Shown: piece by piece, positions 8,941 through 18,041 of the stretch
How the letters are laid out: each line of letters begins with the position of its first letter
Numbering within the stretch: position 1 is the first letter of the stretch
DNA from: Desulfobacula sp.
GTDB taxonomy: Bacteria > Desulfobacterota > Desulfobacteria > Desulfobacterales > Desulfobacteraceae
Length of the DNA stretch: 58,680 bases
Direction of reading: 5' to 3'
Assembly (NCBI RefSeq): GCF_030145145.1
Contig: NZ_JAQYWD010000043.1
Location: 1 to 58,680, forward strand
The notes under the pieces: generated by a model
What the model saw: the letters and a program-made list of their open reading frames with translations, nothing else
Told to the model about the DNA's origin: nothing
The model's database searches: none
Made by a program: the position numbers and the translations under genes

Positions 8941-10311
8941 TTGCCATTGCCCCCCACCGCCCTGAAACGCCTTTTGTCTGCCTGCTGCGGAATGGAGTTG
9001 TGCTGGCTGTGCGCATGGGCAAATTTTCTGGCAATTTCCACCACCCAGATCCGGTTTCCTTTGGTAACGGCATGTGCGGCTTTTTTTATGGCATTCTTTG
9101 TCACCCGTTTTTTCATGACAACCCGCTATCGCATCATATGGCTGATACTGGGGCATCTGTCCGGACTGGGACTCATCATATCGGCAGCACTTTTTTCAGC
9201 GACTGGCGGGCGGTTTCCAGAGACCTTTTACCATTGGTATGAGATAAGCCTGATCACGTCCATGGTGTGTCTTTTCTGGTATAAAGGGGCAGCATTACCC
9301 CGTCGGCAGCTATCGTATTCTTCCATGTGCAATCATTTTGATCTGGGCATTTCTCTTTTGTTTGCCCTGTTGATCATAAAGCTGTTACTCCAGATTAAGG
9401 CGGGAATACAGGTTTCGGAATCTTTTACGCTTTACAGCATGGGGGGATATTTTCTTTTCGGTCTTACCGCAGTATTTTTTTCCCACACCCCGACCCGCCG
9501 GGAAAGCCATTCCCTGAAAGGGTTCCGGATATATGGCGCTTTGATCAGTGGCGCGATTGTCCTGCTGCTCTGCTCCTTGGCAACGATTTTTGCCCTGTTG
9601 CCCTTTATGACATCTGTTGCAGAATCAGGATATACTGTACTGAAACAGACCGCAGGCCCGTTAAGCCCTTATCTGATAGCAATATTGAGATTTATGCTTG
9701 CCCCCCGCAATGCTTCTGTGAACACTGGGAATCCCCAGCAACACCCGACTTCTCCCGGCCTGGAGATCCCACTGGTCCAGGGGCATATGGGCTGGATAGA
9801 TTTTTTTGCCTATTACGGCATCATGCTAATGGTTATTTTAGCGGGTGTCGTTATAACCGGTTTTATTGCCTATACTATTTTTAAATTTCTGATGTCAAAA
9901 CAACCCGCTGTCATTGTCGATAAAAAAGAAATTGGCTTGTTTTTCCGGTTGATCCACAGACTGATGGCGATGTTCAACGCATCTCGAATGGCCATTCTGG
10001 CCTTGACTGAAACCGTTGAGGATGCAAGAAAAGGATTTAGCCGGCTGGTTTCCTGGGGCCGGAGAAGTGGCCTGCCCCTGTTAAAAAGTGAAACCCCGGC
10101 AGAATACGCAGCAAGACTTGGACAGCAGTTTATTCCCCTTGAAAATGAAATCAACACCATTGTCCATGCGTTTCATCTTGAAACCTATGGTGAGATGCCA
10201 TTGGATCAAGCCAGAATTTTTAAGATGAAAACGGCTTTAAAAACAATTCACCGCCCCTGCTTCTGGTCATTGCGGATCAAATCCATCTGGAAGACGGAAA
10301 ACAGGGCATAA
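8941..10311 (+). CDS. Polytopic membrane protein with DUF4129-like C-terminus
   Basis: A 456-residue membrane protein from a TTG start preceded by AAAAGGAA. The N-terminal half contains about seven hydrophobic segments; a further helix occurs near residue 300. The soluble tail holds SETPAEYAARLGQQF and FHLETYGEMPLDQA, which resemble the DUF4129 domain found C-terminal to transglutaminase-like proteins in MoxR/DUF58 operons. No transglutaminase domain is present, so it looks like the membrane half only. Function inferred from context: third component of the MoxR module. Confidence 0.6.
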   Translation: MPLPPTALKRLLSACCGMELCWLCAWANFLAISTTQIRFPLVTACAAFFMAFFVTRFFMTTRYRIIWLILGHLSGLGLIISAALFSATGGRFPETFYHWYEISLITSMVCLFWYKGAALPRRQLSYSSMCNHFDLGISLLFALLIIKLLLQIKAGIQVSESFTLYSMGGYFLFGLTAVFFSHTPTRRESHSLKGFRIYGALISGAIVLLLCSLATIFALLPFMTSVAESGYTVLKQTAGPLSPYLIAILRFMLAPRNASVNTGNPQQHPTSPGLEIPLVQGHMGWIDFFAYYGIMLMVILAGVVITGFIAYTIFKFLMSKQPAVIVDKKEIGLFFRLIHRLMAMFNASRMAILALTETVEDARKGFSRLVSWGRRSGLPLLKSETPAEYAARLGQQFIPLENEINTIVHAFHLETYGEMPLDQARIFKMKTALKTIHRPCFWSLRIKSIWKTENRA

Positions 10312-10347
10312 GATCCTCTTCCCAAGGTCGGAATATCCCCTTCTCCA

Positions 10348-11268
10348 TCAGGCCAACGGTGGCGGTGGCGGCGGCAGTTCTCCCCGCTCCAATGCTTCCC
10401 GGGCCGCCTTCACCGGGATGCCGTCCTCGCAGGGAACACCGACTTGACACAGGCCACATCCATACCCCTCAAACTGGTAGGTATTCTTTACATATTCACT
10501 GGAACGGACCAGGTGTTGCCTGCATTTTTCTTTATCATGGCCAGCCTCGGTAATGGCCCGGACCGGGCAGCGGTCAATGCATTTCCCACACGTTCCGTCG
10601 GCAAAATAAAGGCAATAGGCCCGATGGTCTGCATAGGGTCTTGGGGTGGGAGTGATGGATATCTTTGCCACAACCGATCCTGCCCGCATGGCTTTGCCTT
10701 TTGCCGTGATGAGGCCGTCACACAGGCCAAAGGTCCCCAGGCCGGACGCATGGGCGGCATGACGTTCAGACCAGGAAGACGCATAGGAAAACCGTTCCGA
10801 TTTTACAATGGTCCAGTTGGGGACCAGCATGGGGGAAACGGCTGCATGTCCGGCCGCTTTAAACTGTTCGACCACATGCTCCCGTAATGCCACATTGAAC
10901 GCCTCACCATAGACCCTGATGCGCGCCCATTCTTCCGACGGATATGTTTTGGCCCGGCGGTTGGTTTCCCGGACCCGCTTTGTCTGGGGTAAAATCCACG
11001 AGATAACTGTCAATTGATCGGCACTGACATTTTCTTCAGGACAATGCTGATTAAACACTTCCCAAGGCGTCCAATGGAAAGCACCGACATATTCTTTGTA
11101 CTGCTGCCAGATCTGATCTGCACCCGAAGAAAATCCCACCAGGGCCATTTCCCAGGCAGGGTCTTTGTTCTCGTTATGAATCATATTAAGGGGTGAACTG
11201 GCGATAAAGTTCTGAATCAATTCATTGACCCACTTCTCTGAAATATTGACCTGCTTTTCCACTGGCAT
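10348..11268 (-). CDS. Epoxyqueuosine reductase-like double [4Fe-4S] protein
   Basis: A 306-residue cytoplasmic iron-sulfur protein. The segment RHAAHASGLGTFG followed by CGKCIDRCPVRAI and CGLCQVGVPC resembles the QueG / reductive-dehalogenase-like ferredoxin module. It is shorter than QueG (about 350-380) and the N-terminal part differs, so a queuosine role is not safe; it may be one of the many QueG paralogues of anaerobes. The C-terminus ends in an odd polyproline run (LPPPPPPLA). It has its own promoter at 11357-11385. Confidence 0.65.
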   Translation of the reverse strand: MPVEKQVNISEKWVNELIQNFIASSPLNMIHNENKDPAWEMALVGFSSGADQIWQQYKEYVGAFHWTPWEVFNQHCPEENVSADQLTVISWILPQTKRVRETNRRAKTYPSEEWARIRVYGEAFNVALREHVVEQFKAAGHAAVSPMLVPNWTIVKSERFSYASSWSERHAAHASGLGTFGLCDGLITAKGKAMRAGSVVAKISITPTPRPYADHRAYCLYFADGTCGKCIDRCPVRAITEAGHDKEKCRQHLVRSSEYVKNTYQFEGYGCGLCQVGVPCEDGIPVKAAREALERGELPPPPPPLA

Positions 11269-11356
11269 CTCCTCTCCTGTCCGGTTGACTAATCCTTGCC
11301 CCTGCTTCCAGAAAAGTTGGAAAGATTCACATCATGGTGCGGCAACGGAAATTTTT

Positions 11357-11385
11357 ATTATAGCATAGAATCGTTCAGGATTGAA
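11357..11385 (-). promoter_or_regulatory. Sigma70-type promoter for the QueG-like gene
   Basis: On the minus strand TTCAAT (11385-11380) is followed after 17 bases by a perfect TATAAT (11362-11357) with an extended TG one base upstream. The start codon lies about 90 bases further on at 11268. Confidence 0.6.
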
Positions 11386-11435
11386 CAAAATACAAGGCCT
11401 CCCGGTCCCTGACCCATTAAAGGATGCCGGAAAAA

Positions 11436-11756
11436 TCACAAATCGGGTTCAAAAATACAGTTTTCAGAACCAAAATCATCCCTTTCTTTCATCCGGCAGG
11501 GGGGAAGAAAGGGTTCCCCATTTACAACATAATAATATCGGAATTGAGCGCTCGACGGCAGAGACACCACCCATTGGCCCGCCACTTGCTGTGCTTCATG
11601 GAATTCGAATCCGTCAAGACTGCAGGCAAAGGCGACCTGTTTTGCCGCCGGTTTTTTCAAGTAAAGCACAAGTATGTCTCCTTGAAGCTGGTTGTAATGG
11701 CTGACACACCCCGTCATCAAGATCATTAAACCGACCATCAACAGCAGACGCTTCAT
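11436..11756 (-). CDS. Lipoprotein with AMPK-beta/CBM48-like E-set domain
   Basis: A 106-residue predicted lipoprotein: the signal peptide MKRLLLMVGLMILMTGC ends in a lipobox-like MTGC. The mature part (VAFACSLDGFEFHEAQ, then VVSLPSSAQFRYYYVVNG and a C-terminal KERDDFGSENCIFEPDL) is an early-set beta-sandwich of the AMPK-beta/CBM48 type. The same fold and the same DDFGxEN ending occur at the end of the upstream anti-sigma protein, so the two domains are paralogous. It overlaps that gene by four bases. Confidence 0.65.
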   Translation of the reverse strand: MKRLLLMVGLMILMTGCVSHYNQLQGDILVLYLKKPAAKQVAFACSLDGFEFHEAQQVAGQWVVSLPSSAQFRYYYVVNGEPFLPPCRMKERDDFGSENCIFEPDL

Positions 11757-12319
11757 ATGCGGGCCTCAACGTTCAAAATAGAATTTTCCCCGCCAAAATC
11801 GTCCCTTTCCCTGGCAGGCAGGGTGGGATCGGCAATTCGATTATCCCCGTCCAGGATATAGGCAAACCGGTGTTCTCCAGATGCAACCGGAAGGTTGAGT
11901 TCCCAGTATCCACTGTTACCGATTCGCTTCATGGAGATCCGCTGCCATCCGGTGAACGACCCGGCCAGTTCCACTTGGTTGGCAGCAGGTTCAAAAAGGA
12001 CGAACCGATTATTACACTGGGGGTGACTCGGGGACTGGAAAACAGCAAAGAGCATCAGCACGGCTGTAGAAAACCCGGCTGCCGCTAACCCCAGGGGCTT
12101 TAACCATCGCATCAGACCATGCCATATTGGCGGCTGCCATCTTTTTTCAACTGCCGGCTCAGGCAGGGTCGGTTGTTTTTCAAGCAATTGTTCCTGGGCC
12201 AGCAACTCCAGGGTAAGCATATAGAATGCTGGGTCCGACTGAATTTTTTCCACGAATTGTTTCTTTTCATCCAGGTTCATCTCATTATCAATGTACATGC
12301 TCGAAAGATACTCCATCAC
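11753..12319 (-). CDS. Membrane anti-sigma-like protein with periplasmic E-set (CBM48-like) domain
   Basis: A 188-residue protein. The N-terminal region EYLSSMYIDNEMNLDEKKQF looks like an anti-sigma/zinc-finger-like cytoplasmic segment without the HxxxCxxC zinc motif. One transmembrane helix follows (about residues 74-93, LGLAAAGFSTAVLMLFAVF). The outside part is an E-set domain with NQVELAGSFTGWQRISM and EHRFAYILDG, as in AMPK-beta and glycogen-branching enzymes. It lies directly behind the sigma factor gene with a four-base overlap, which supports a sensor/anti-sigma role; the ligand is unknown. Confidence 0.65.
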   Translation of the reverse strand: MMEYLSSMYIDNEMNLDEKKQFVEKIQSDPAFYMLTLELLAQEQLLEKQPTLPEPAVEKRWQPPIWHGLMRWLKPLGLAAAGFSTAVLMLFAVFQSPSHPQCNNRFVLFEPAANQVELAGSFTGWQRISMKRIGNSGYWELNLPVASGEHRFAYILDGDNRIADPTLPARERDDFGGENSILNVEARI

Positions 12320-12792
12320 TGTCCTCCATTTCCAAGGATTGCCTTCAGCCTGAGGCGCGCACGGTGAACCTTGACTTTCACGTTGGCTTCGCTGATATTG
12401 AGCAATGTTCCAATTTCCTTGTATGAAAAAGTTTTGGCCGCCAGCAGAGCAATCAGTTCCCGGTCAACCGGGTTGAGTTGCTGGATGGCATCCATTATTT
12501 TTTGGCACGCCTGCTTTTCCATGAGTTGGCGTTCCGGGTCACCCGGCAAAGAGACCTCGTCCGCCCTGGGTAAAGTTTCTTCCCGGCGTTTCCGGAACGA
12601 ATCCAGGGCCGTATTCCTGGCAATGGTGTAAAGCAGTGAACAATTATTCCCATTGCGACGATACCGGGCAAAGTATCGCGTAAAACTTTCCTGCATAAAA
12701 TCAAGGGAAAGGTGATAGTTTCCGGTCAGGCGGAGCAGGTAGGCAAACACCCGGTTTTTATTCTCCCTGTAAAAACGATCATATGATTCCAC
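12316..12792 (-). CDS. ECF-type RNA polymerase sigma factor
   Basis: A 158-residue group IV sigma factor. Region 2 is seen in YDRFYRENKNRVFAYLLRLT and DFMQESFTRYFARY; region 4 in LNPVDRELIALLAAKTFSYKEIG and NISEANVKVKVHRARLRLK. It is followed by its likely anti-sigma factor and preceded by an exported Gly/Ser-rich protein, all on the minus strand. An AAC-N16-CGTT-like element upstream of the first gene suggests autoregulation. Confidence 0.9.
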   Translation of the reverse strand: MESYDRFYRENKNRVFAYLLRLTGNYHLSLDFMQESFTRYFARYRRNGNNCSLLYTIARNTALDSFRKRREETLPRADEVSLPGDPERQLMEKQACQKIMDAIQQLNPVDRELIALLAAKTFSYKEIGTLLNISEANVKVKVHRARLRLKAILGNGGQ

Positions 12793-12838
12793 GTTTTTCC
12801 CCTGACGTTAACCGGATCCCGGGCCTGTTGTCTGTTGT

Positions 12839-13774
12839 TTACCTGGAATTTCCACCACCTGATCCACCACCCGAGCCGCCTGAGCCACCACCGCCTGAGC
12901 CGCCACCACCTGATCCACCACCGCCTGAGCCGCCACCACCTGATCCACCACCACCTGAGCCACCACCGCCTGAGCCACCGCCTGAGCCACCGCCTGAGCC
13001 GCCTGATCCGCCACCATCAAAGGCATTACCCGATTGTCCGCCCTTGCCGATGGACCCGGCATGGTGACTGGCAATCTGCTGGGGCGACATCTGTTGGCTT
13101 TTGTTAACAATTTGCTGGCGCAGCTGCACTATTTCCTGATGGGTATATTGATTCTGCAGCGCCCGGCACATGATGCCGGACACAGTGGACGTCCGAACAC
13201 CCAGTCGCGCCATGGTGCGGACGGTCTGCAGGGTTTGTAACGTCAGCAGGGCTTTCTCTGTCTTGTTTTTCTTCTGTTGGCTGTTCCGGACCTGCAACTG
13301 GGCCTTCACCGCTTCCATATCCTCAGTTGTCATCCCCGCCGCCAGGCAGTCAGCAATGGTCTGGGTCATGGCAGTGGTATTTTTTTTATCATCGGACAGG
13401 GATTTGGCCATTTGATTTGCTGTTGTCTGACGGCTTTGAACGGCTTCCATGGCCGCAATAATGTTTTGTTCTTTGGCCTGCTTGGCCATGCCTTCCATGG
13501 CTTTGCTCATTACCGGTCCAGTGGGCAGCCCGGCCTTGGCAGTGGCAACGATCACCTGCTGGGCGCGAATTCGGTTCTGTTTCTGGAAGCGGTTCTGAAC
13601 CATCCGTGTCAACATTTTCCGGGCCTGGGCTTCGGGTATGCCCAGGGCACTCATTTCCCTGGTTTGCTGCTGTATGCTTTCCATGGCCTGCTGTGACAAG
13701 CCCTGTGATTCCTCGGCAAAGGTCAGTGATGTAAAACAGAATAAAATCGAAAGGATTAAACTGACTTTTTTCAT
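12839..13774 (-). CDS. Exported helical protein with Gly/Ser-rich repeat tail
   Basis: A 311-residue protein with a clear signal peptide (MKKVSLILSILFCFTSLTFA). The next 210 residues are Gln/Met/Ala-rich and helical, with motifs such as MSALGIPEAQARKMLTRMV. The last 60 residues are an uninterrupted Gly/Ser tract built of GGGGS-like units. No enzyme family is recognised. It is the first gene before the ECF sigma factor, so it may be a target or sensor in the same envelope stress circuit. A strong AAGGAGAG ribosome binding site precedes the start at 13774. Confidence 0.65.
   Translation of the reverse strand: MKKVSLILSILFCFTSLTFAEESQGLSQQAMESIQQQTREMSALGIPEAQARKMLTRMVQNRFQKQNRIRAQQVIVATAKAGLPTGPVMSKAMEGMAKQAKEQNIIAAMEAVQSRQTTANQMAKSLSDDKKNTTAMTQTIADCLAAGMTTEDMEAVKAQLQVRNSQQKKNKTEKALLTLQTLQTVRTMARLGVRTSTVSGIMCRALQNQYTHQEIVQLRQQIVNKSQQMSPQQIASHHAGSIGKGGQSGNAFDGGGSGGSGGGSGGGSGGGGSGGGGSGGGGSGGGGSGGGGSGGGGSGGSGGGSGGGNSR
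12856..13014. repeat. Tandem repeats coding for the Gly/Ser-rich tail
   Basis: Repeats of a 15-24 base unit built from CCACCACCTGATCCACCACC-like blocks fill this stretch. They encode GGGSGGGGSGG on the minus strand. Such purine/pyrimidine-skewed repeats are prone to slippage, so the length of the tail probably varies between strains. Confidence 0.8.
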
Positions 13775-13812
13775 ACGCTCTCCTTGTTAAATAAACACGA
13801 TCTTCTATCCCT

Positions 13813-13840
13813 ATAACGGTGTGGAACTGAAAAAGTTACA
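13813..13840 (-). promoter_or_regulatory. Candidate ECF sigma promoter
   Basis: On the minus strand TGTAAC (13840-13835) and CGTTAT (13818-13813) are separated by 16 bases, matching the AAC/CGTT pattern of many ECF-dependent promoters. It lies about 40 bases before the start codon of the Gly/Ser-rich protein gene, which heads the sigma factor operon. Inferred, not proven. Confidence 0.4.
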
Positions 13841-13902
13841 CGTACAGATAGAAAAATAGAGTTCAGAACCAACCATATCACCTTTTCAATATGTTTTCAC
13901 CA

Positions 13903-16479
13903 TCAGGTATTGCCCAGCAGCCGGGCTGGTTTTGTATTCATGACTCGCCGGGATGCAGTAAGGGCTGTGCCCATGCAGATACCAGTGGTTAACAAAAGGA
14001 TGGCAAGGGAAAATTTCAGGTCAAACTGCCAGAGGCTGTCAAAAAAATACCAGGAAATCACCCGGGAAAATCCGAAACTCAGCAGGATGGCAAACAGGGC
14101 TGCGGTAAGGCCGATAAACCCGAATTCCAAAAGGGTAATGGCCTGGATGGCCTTAAAATCGGCTCCCAGAACCTTTAAAAGGTTCACCTGGTTTTCATTT
14201 TTCCAGGATTCGTGCCGGGCAATGGAAAAAATAGACACCATGCCGGCCGCAATGGCCAGCCAGGCCATAAACCGGATGGACAAGGAGAGCTTGTCCATGA
14301 TACCCAATAAGGTGCCGGCCATCTGGGTCACATCAATGACCGAGACATTGGGAAACGCAGAGACAATTTTATTTTTCAGGGCCTGGCGGTCCTCCCGGGC
14401 CACATGGGAGATGGCCGCCAGAAAGGTTTTAGGGGCATCATTTAAAACCCCATCCTGGAACAGTAGAAAAAAATTGGGCTGAAAACTGTTCCACCGGACC
14501 TTGCGCAGATTCTTTATCCGTCCCGTAAGCGGGATGCCCTGGATCTCAAACCCCACAACATCCCCCACCCCCAAACCATATTGCTCGGCAAAGGATTTTT
14601 CAACCGAGACCTCAAAAGGATGGGCTGACTCAAAATTCCAGGGGGCTTTGGACAAGGGGCTTCCCTGAAAAATGGTTTCCGAAACATCCAGGCGCTCTCG
14701 ATAAGAAAAATTAAATTCCAGTCGGCGGCCCCTGCCCCGCCGCCCGGACACGGATGACCTGGCGCCAGGGCCCGTGTTGTCACCATAAAAGGGCTGGTGG
14801 TTCACCGTCAAAATCCTGCCCCGGACCATGGGGGAGATATTGACCAGGTCAGCGGCCTGATGTTCCATGAATTCAACAAATGGCAGCCGTTGCTCCTCCT
14901 GGATATCCACCAGGAAAAAAACCGGTATTTTCAACCCTTCCGGCCGCATGATTTCGTTTTGCAGCCCTTTCTGGACCTGGGGAATAAGGGAAATTAAAAA
15001 CACACCCATGGAAATGGTGACAAAACAGGACAAAGAAGACCACTTGTTCCGGAACAGGTTACGGAAAGCAATTTTCCCCACCAGATTCCGGGTGGTGGAA
15101 AGGGGTCTGCAGCCTGAAAAAATAAGCCAGCCCATGCCGGACAAAAACACCAGGGCCAGGACAAACCCGGCCACAAAAACACTTCCGTTTCTGATAGAAC
15201 CGGCCACCCCCACCGACACCAGAAAAAAAGCCGCCATCCCCGGCAGAAAGCTTGCTGCCTGCCCCAGTCCCCGGGTAAAGGTTCCCCTCTTGACCTGTTG
15301 GGTTCCCCGGAGCAACATCAGGGGTTTGATCCCAAAGATACGCACAAAGACCGGCAGACAAAAAATAAGGCTGCCCAGCATGCCCATACCCATGGAAAGC
15401 ATCAGGGTAGAAGGATCTGTGACAAGTCGGATGTGACGGGGAATCAGGCCCTGAAAAATAATGGGAAAGGCCTGAACCAGGAACAGGGAAATGACAATCG
15501 CCAGGACAGCGGCCAGGGTCCCCAGCAGGACGAGTTGAAAACTGATATACAGATAGATCTCCCGATGTCCGGCACCGATACTTAATAGGATGGCCATCTC
15601 CCGTTGTTTCAGATTCAGATAGCCCCGGAACAGGTACGCCGTGGCAATGCCGGCCAGGAAAAGGGCCACAACACTGACCAGCCCCATATACCCGGTAAAA
15701 TATCCGGTCACTCTACCCAGCCGTTGATTGACATCCCTGGCATCATAGATGTTTATCCGGGGCTGCCCCGGGAAGGTTTCAGCGAATTTTTGGCGTAGTT
15801 TTTCGGCCAGCCCGGGGATATCCACGTCCCGGGAGAACCGGTAAAACTGATAATATTTGATCCGACTCCCGAATTGAATTAACCCCGTCCCTTCCAATTG
15901 ATCAAGCCCCATATAAACTTTCGGGGCCAGCTCAACAGCGGTTAAAGATTTGTCCGGATCAATGGTGAAAAAATCCTGGATAAAAAAGGGCTTGTTTCCC
16001 AATACCAAAGGGGTATTTATATCTGCCTTGTTCCGGATACCTAATGCATAAGCCGTGTCCCGGGTCATGAAAACCCCGGGCCTTTCCTGGAGGTCTTTAT
16101 TTTCCCCCCTGCCCTCCAAAGCAAAGGCACCGTAAAGAGGATAATGCTCATCAATGGCCATCACCCGTATCAAACGGGCATTATCCCCTGCCCGGACCAT
16201 GGTAAAAAAATTGATGAGCCGGGCATGGGACTTGTCCGGCCCCAGCACCTGGTCTGCCAGGGATAATTCCGCCGGGGTCAGGGGGCTGTTGGCGATCAAT
16301 ACCAGGTCTGCCGTCAATATGTCTTTTAAATTCTCATCCAGATGGTGGTTCAGGGAACTGCCAAAGGAATGAATGGCGATGAACCCGGCCAGACCCAGGG
16401 ACAGGTTCAAGATAAAAAAAAGGGCAAACCCCCTGTTTGTAATGAGATCCCTTATGGCCATTCGTATCCAGAACATCAA
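13903..16479 (-). CDS. FtsX/YbbP-type ABC transporter permease
   Basis: An 858-residue permease. It has an N-terminal helix (FALFFILNLSLGLAGFIAI), a large extracytoplasmic MacB-like domain, a first FtsX core (three helices around 250-380), further central helices, a second periplasmic domain and a last FtsX core at the C-terminus. Members of this YbbP-like branch work with a LolD/YbbA-like ATPase and often sit next to a TesA-like esterase, exactly as here. The gene overlaps the ATPase gene by four bases. Probable role in extraction or export of a lipid or lipoprotein-like substrate. Confidence 0.85.
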   Translation of the reverse strand: MMFWIRMAIRDLITNRGFALFFILNLSLGLAGFIAIHSFGSSLNHHLDENLKDILTADLVLIANSPLTPAELSLADQVLGPDKSHARLINFFTMVRAGDNARLIRVMAIDEHYPLYGAFALEGRGENKDLQERPGVFMTRDTAYALGIRNKADINTPLVLGNKPFFIQDFFTIDPDKSLTAVELAPKVYMGLDQLEGTGLIQFGSRIKYYQFYRFSRDVDIPGLAEKLRQKFAETFPGQPRINIYDARDVNQRLGRVTGYFTGYMGLVSVVALFLAGIATAYLFRGYLNLKQREMAILLSIGAGHREIYLYISFQLVLLGTLAAVLAIVISLFLVQAFPIIFQGLIPRHIRLVTDPSTLMLSMGMGMLGSLIFCLPVFVRIFGIKPLMLLRGTQQVKRGTFTRGLGQAASFLPGMAAFFLVSVGVAGSIRNGSVFVAGFVLALVFLSGMGWLIFSGCRPLSTTRNLVGKIAFRNLFRNKWSSLSCFVTISMGVFLISLIPQVQKGLQNEIMRPEGLKIPVFFLVDIQEEQRLPFVEFMEHQAADLVNISPMVRGRILTVNHQPFYGDNTGPGARSSVSGRRGRGRRLEFNFSYRERLDVSETIFQGSPLSKAPWNFESAHPFEVSVEKSFAEQYGLGVGDVVGFEIQGIPLTGRIKNLRKVRWNSFQPNFFLLFQDGVLNDAPKTFLAAISHVAREDRQALKNKIVSAFPNVSVIDVTQMAGTLLGIMDKLSLSIRFMAWLAIAAGMVSIFSIARHESWKNENQVNLLKVLGADFKAIQAITLLEFGFIGLTAALFAILLSFGFSRVISWYFFDSLWQFDLKFSLAILLLTTGICMGTALTASRRVMNTKPARLLGNT

Positions 16480-17138
16480 ACCAGCCTGCCCCGGTCAAGG
16501 ATCTTGATGGTTTGACATTGACTGGCCAGGACGGGATTATGGGTCACCAACACCAGGCTTTTCTTTTCTTCATCCACCAGGTCAAACAACAGTCGGGACA
16601 CCTTTTCCCCGGTTTCCATATCCAGATTGCCCGTGGGCTCATCTGCCAGAAGCAGGGCCGGTTTGATGACCAACGCCCTGGCTATGGCCACCCGCTGGCA
16701 TTCTCCGCCACTCAGCTGCCCGGGCAGGTGATGCTGGCGATCTGACAAGGCCACCTTTTCCAGCATGGCATCGGTCTGTTCCCGGATTCGCTGCTGTTTC
16801 AGGATTTCCAAAGGCAGGCTGATATTTTCCCGGGCCGATAAATGGGGCATTAAATGGAACTGCTGAAAAACAATCCCGATTTTCATGGCCCTGTACCGGG
16901 ACAGCTGACTTTCGTTCATGGTGCCCAAATCCTTTCCATCCAGGATCACCTGGCCGTCATCCGGGCTGTCCAGTCCTGCAATCAGGGACAGCAGCGTGGT
17001 TTTTCCGCTGCCGGACTGGCCGGTAACGGCCGTGGTTTCCCCGGCACCGAGATTGAAACTGACGTGCTTTAAAACCGAAAGGGTTCCGGACCGGGGCTGG
17101 TGAAAGGATTTACAGATTGCCTTGATCTCAAGTATCAT
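16476..17138 (-). CDS. YbbA/LolD-like ABC transporter ATP-binding protein
   Basis: A 220-residue ATPase. Walker [11 protein letters not shown]-loop [12 protein letters not shown], signature LSGGECQR, Walker [13 protein letters not shown] and switch His in VTHNP are all intact. The DEPTGNLD form is typical of the MacB/LolD/YbbA group. It sits between the TesA-like gene and the permease, overlapping both by four bases. Confidence 0.9.
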   Translation of the reverse strand: MILEIKAICKSFHQPRSGTLSVLKHVSFNLGAGETTAVTGQSGSGKTTLLSLIAGLDSPDDGQVILDGKDLGTMNESQLSRYRAMKIGIVFQQFHLMPHLSARENISLPLEILKQQRIREQTDAMLEKVALSDRQHHLPGQLSGGECQRVAIARALVIKPALLLADEPTGNLDMETGEKVSRLLFDLVDEEKKSLVLVTHNPVLASQCQTIKILDRGRLV

Positions 17139-17779
17139 AATTGCTCCAAAATATAGGGGAATACAGTGGCGGCAATGATCCTGTGACCTTCCCGGTTGGG
17201 GTGGATGCCGTCTGACTGGTTAAGGGAAACCCTGCCTGCCACATCCTTTAACAAAAAAGGAATGAACGGAATCTTGTGTTGATCGGCCAGACGGACATAC
17301 ACCGCTTGAAAAGCCCGGGCATATTCCAGACCGTAATTGGGGGGCAGTTTCATGCCAGCCAGGATGACCCGGATGTTTTTCTCCTTTGCCAGGACAATGG
17401 TCTTGTCCAGGTTCCGGGCCATTTCACTGGTGGACAACCCCCGAAGCCCGTCATTGGCCCCCAGGGCCAGCACCAGGATATCCGGCTTGACCCTGAGAAA
17501 CCATTTGAGCCGGGCCAGGGCACCTGCAGTGGTGGAACCGCTGATACTCCCGTTGGTGACAACCGCTCCTGGTACCCCTTGTTCCTTGAGCATGTCGTGG
17601 ATCAGGGCCGGATAAGCCTGCTCCGGTTCCACTCCCAGGCCTGCGGAAAGCGAATCCCCGATGAACAGAATCCTGACACTGCCATCGGCTGCAAACAAAG
17701 GGGGTGCAGGACCTGACCACAACCAGGCAACAGATATCAACAAAAAAACGCCAAAATAAATTAAACGAAACGGCTTCAT
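17135..17779 (-). CDS. TesA-like periplasmic GDSL esterase / lysophospholipase
   Basis: A 214-residue SGNH hydrolase. After a signal peptide (to about residue 30) come block I GDSLSAGLG with the catalytic Ser, block II Gly in NGSISGST, block III GANDGL, and block V DGIHPNREGH with the catalytic Asp and His. This matches TesA (acyl-CoA thioesterase I / lysophospholipase L1), which is periplasmic. The TesA-YbbA-YbbP gene order is conserved in many proteobacteria and suggests that the transporter handles lipid-like products. Confidence 0.88.
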   Translation of the reverse strand: MKPFRLIYFGVFLLISVAWLWSGPAPPLFAADGSVRILFIGDSLSAGLGVEPEQAYPALIHDMLKEQGVPGAVVTNGSISGSTTAGALARLKWFLRVKPDILVLALGANDGLRGLSTSEMARNLDKTIVLAKEKNIRVILAGMKLPPNYGLEYARAFQAVYVRLADQHKIPFIPFLLKDVAGRVSLNQSDGIHPNREGHRIIAATVFPYILEQL

Positions 17780-17905
17780 GGATTTCAGTTCCTTTGTTTT
17801 TTATCTCATCGTTTCTTACTATGTACCAAGAAGCGGGTTGTGTAAACCCCGGTTTTGTTATATTTGTATCCCCCCTTTGGGACCCTTTTGAATTTTTTAA
17901 TCATT

Positions 17906-17948
17906 CAACTTTCCGACATGAGCGTTATGGACAACTCCGAAGTTGCGT
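17906..17948. repeat. Degenerate palindromic element, copy C
   Basis: CAACTTTCCGAC (from 17906) and the opposite arm ACTCCGAAGTTGCG (ending 17948) form imperfect inverted ends; the internal part, read in reverse, holds the GGAGTTGnCCAT motif seen in copies A and B. Flanking duplications are degraded to a short TCATT. It lies in the 17780-18041 gap, where I see nothing else but the ribosome binding site of the next gene. Confidence 0.45.
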
Positions 17949-18041
17949 TCATCATTTACAAAATAGTGTGTAACCTTTGAATGATCCATACGTTGTGACA
18001 GCAATATTGGCTATCATTTTAAAAAAAAGGAGGAGAATAAA

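Noticed and set aside
12856..13014. CRISPR-like array
   Set aside because: Units are short, contiguous, without unique spacers, and code for Gly/Ser in frame.
12808..13110. Minus-strand Ala/Val/Gln repeat reading frame over the Gly/Ser tail
   Set aside because: Shift-frame shadow of the tandem repeat; lacks start signals and the main frame has a signal peptide and full-length logic.
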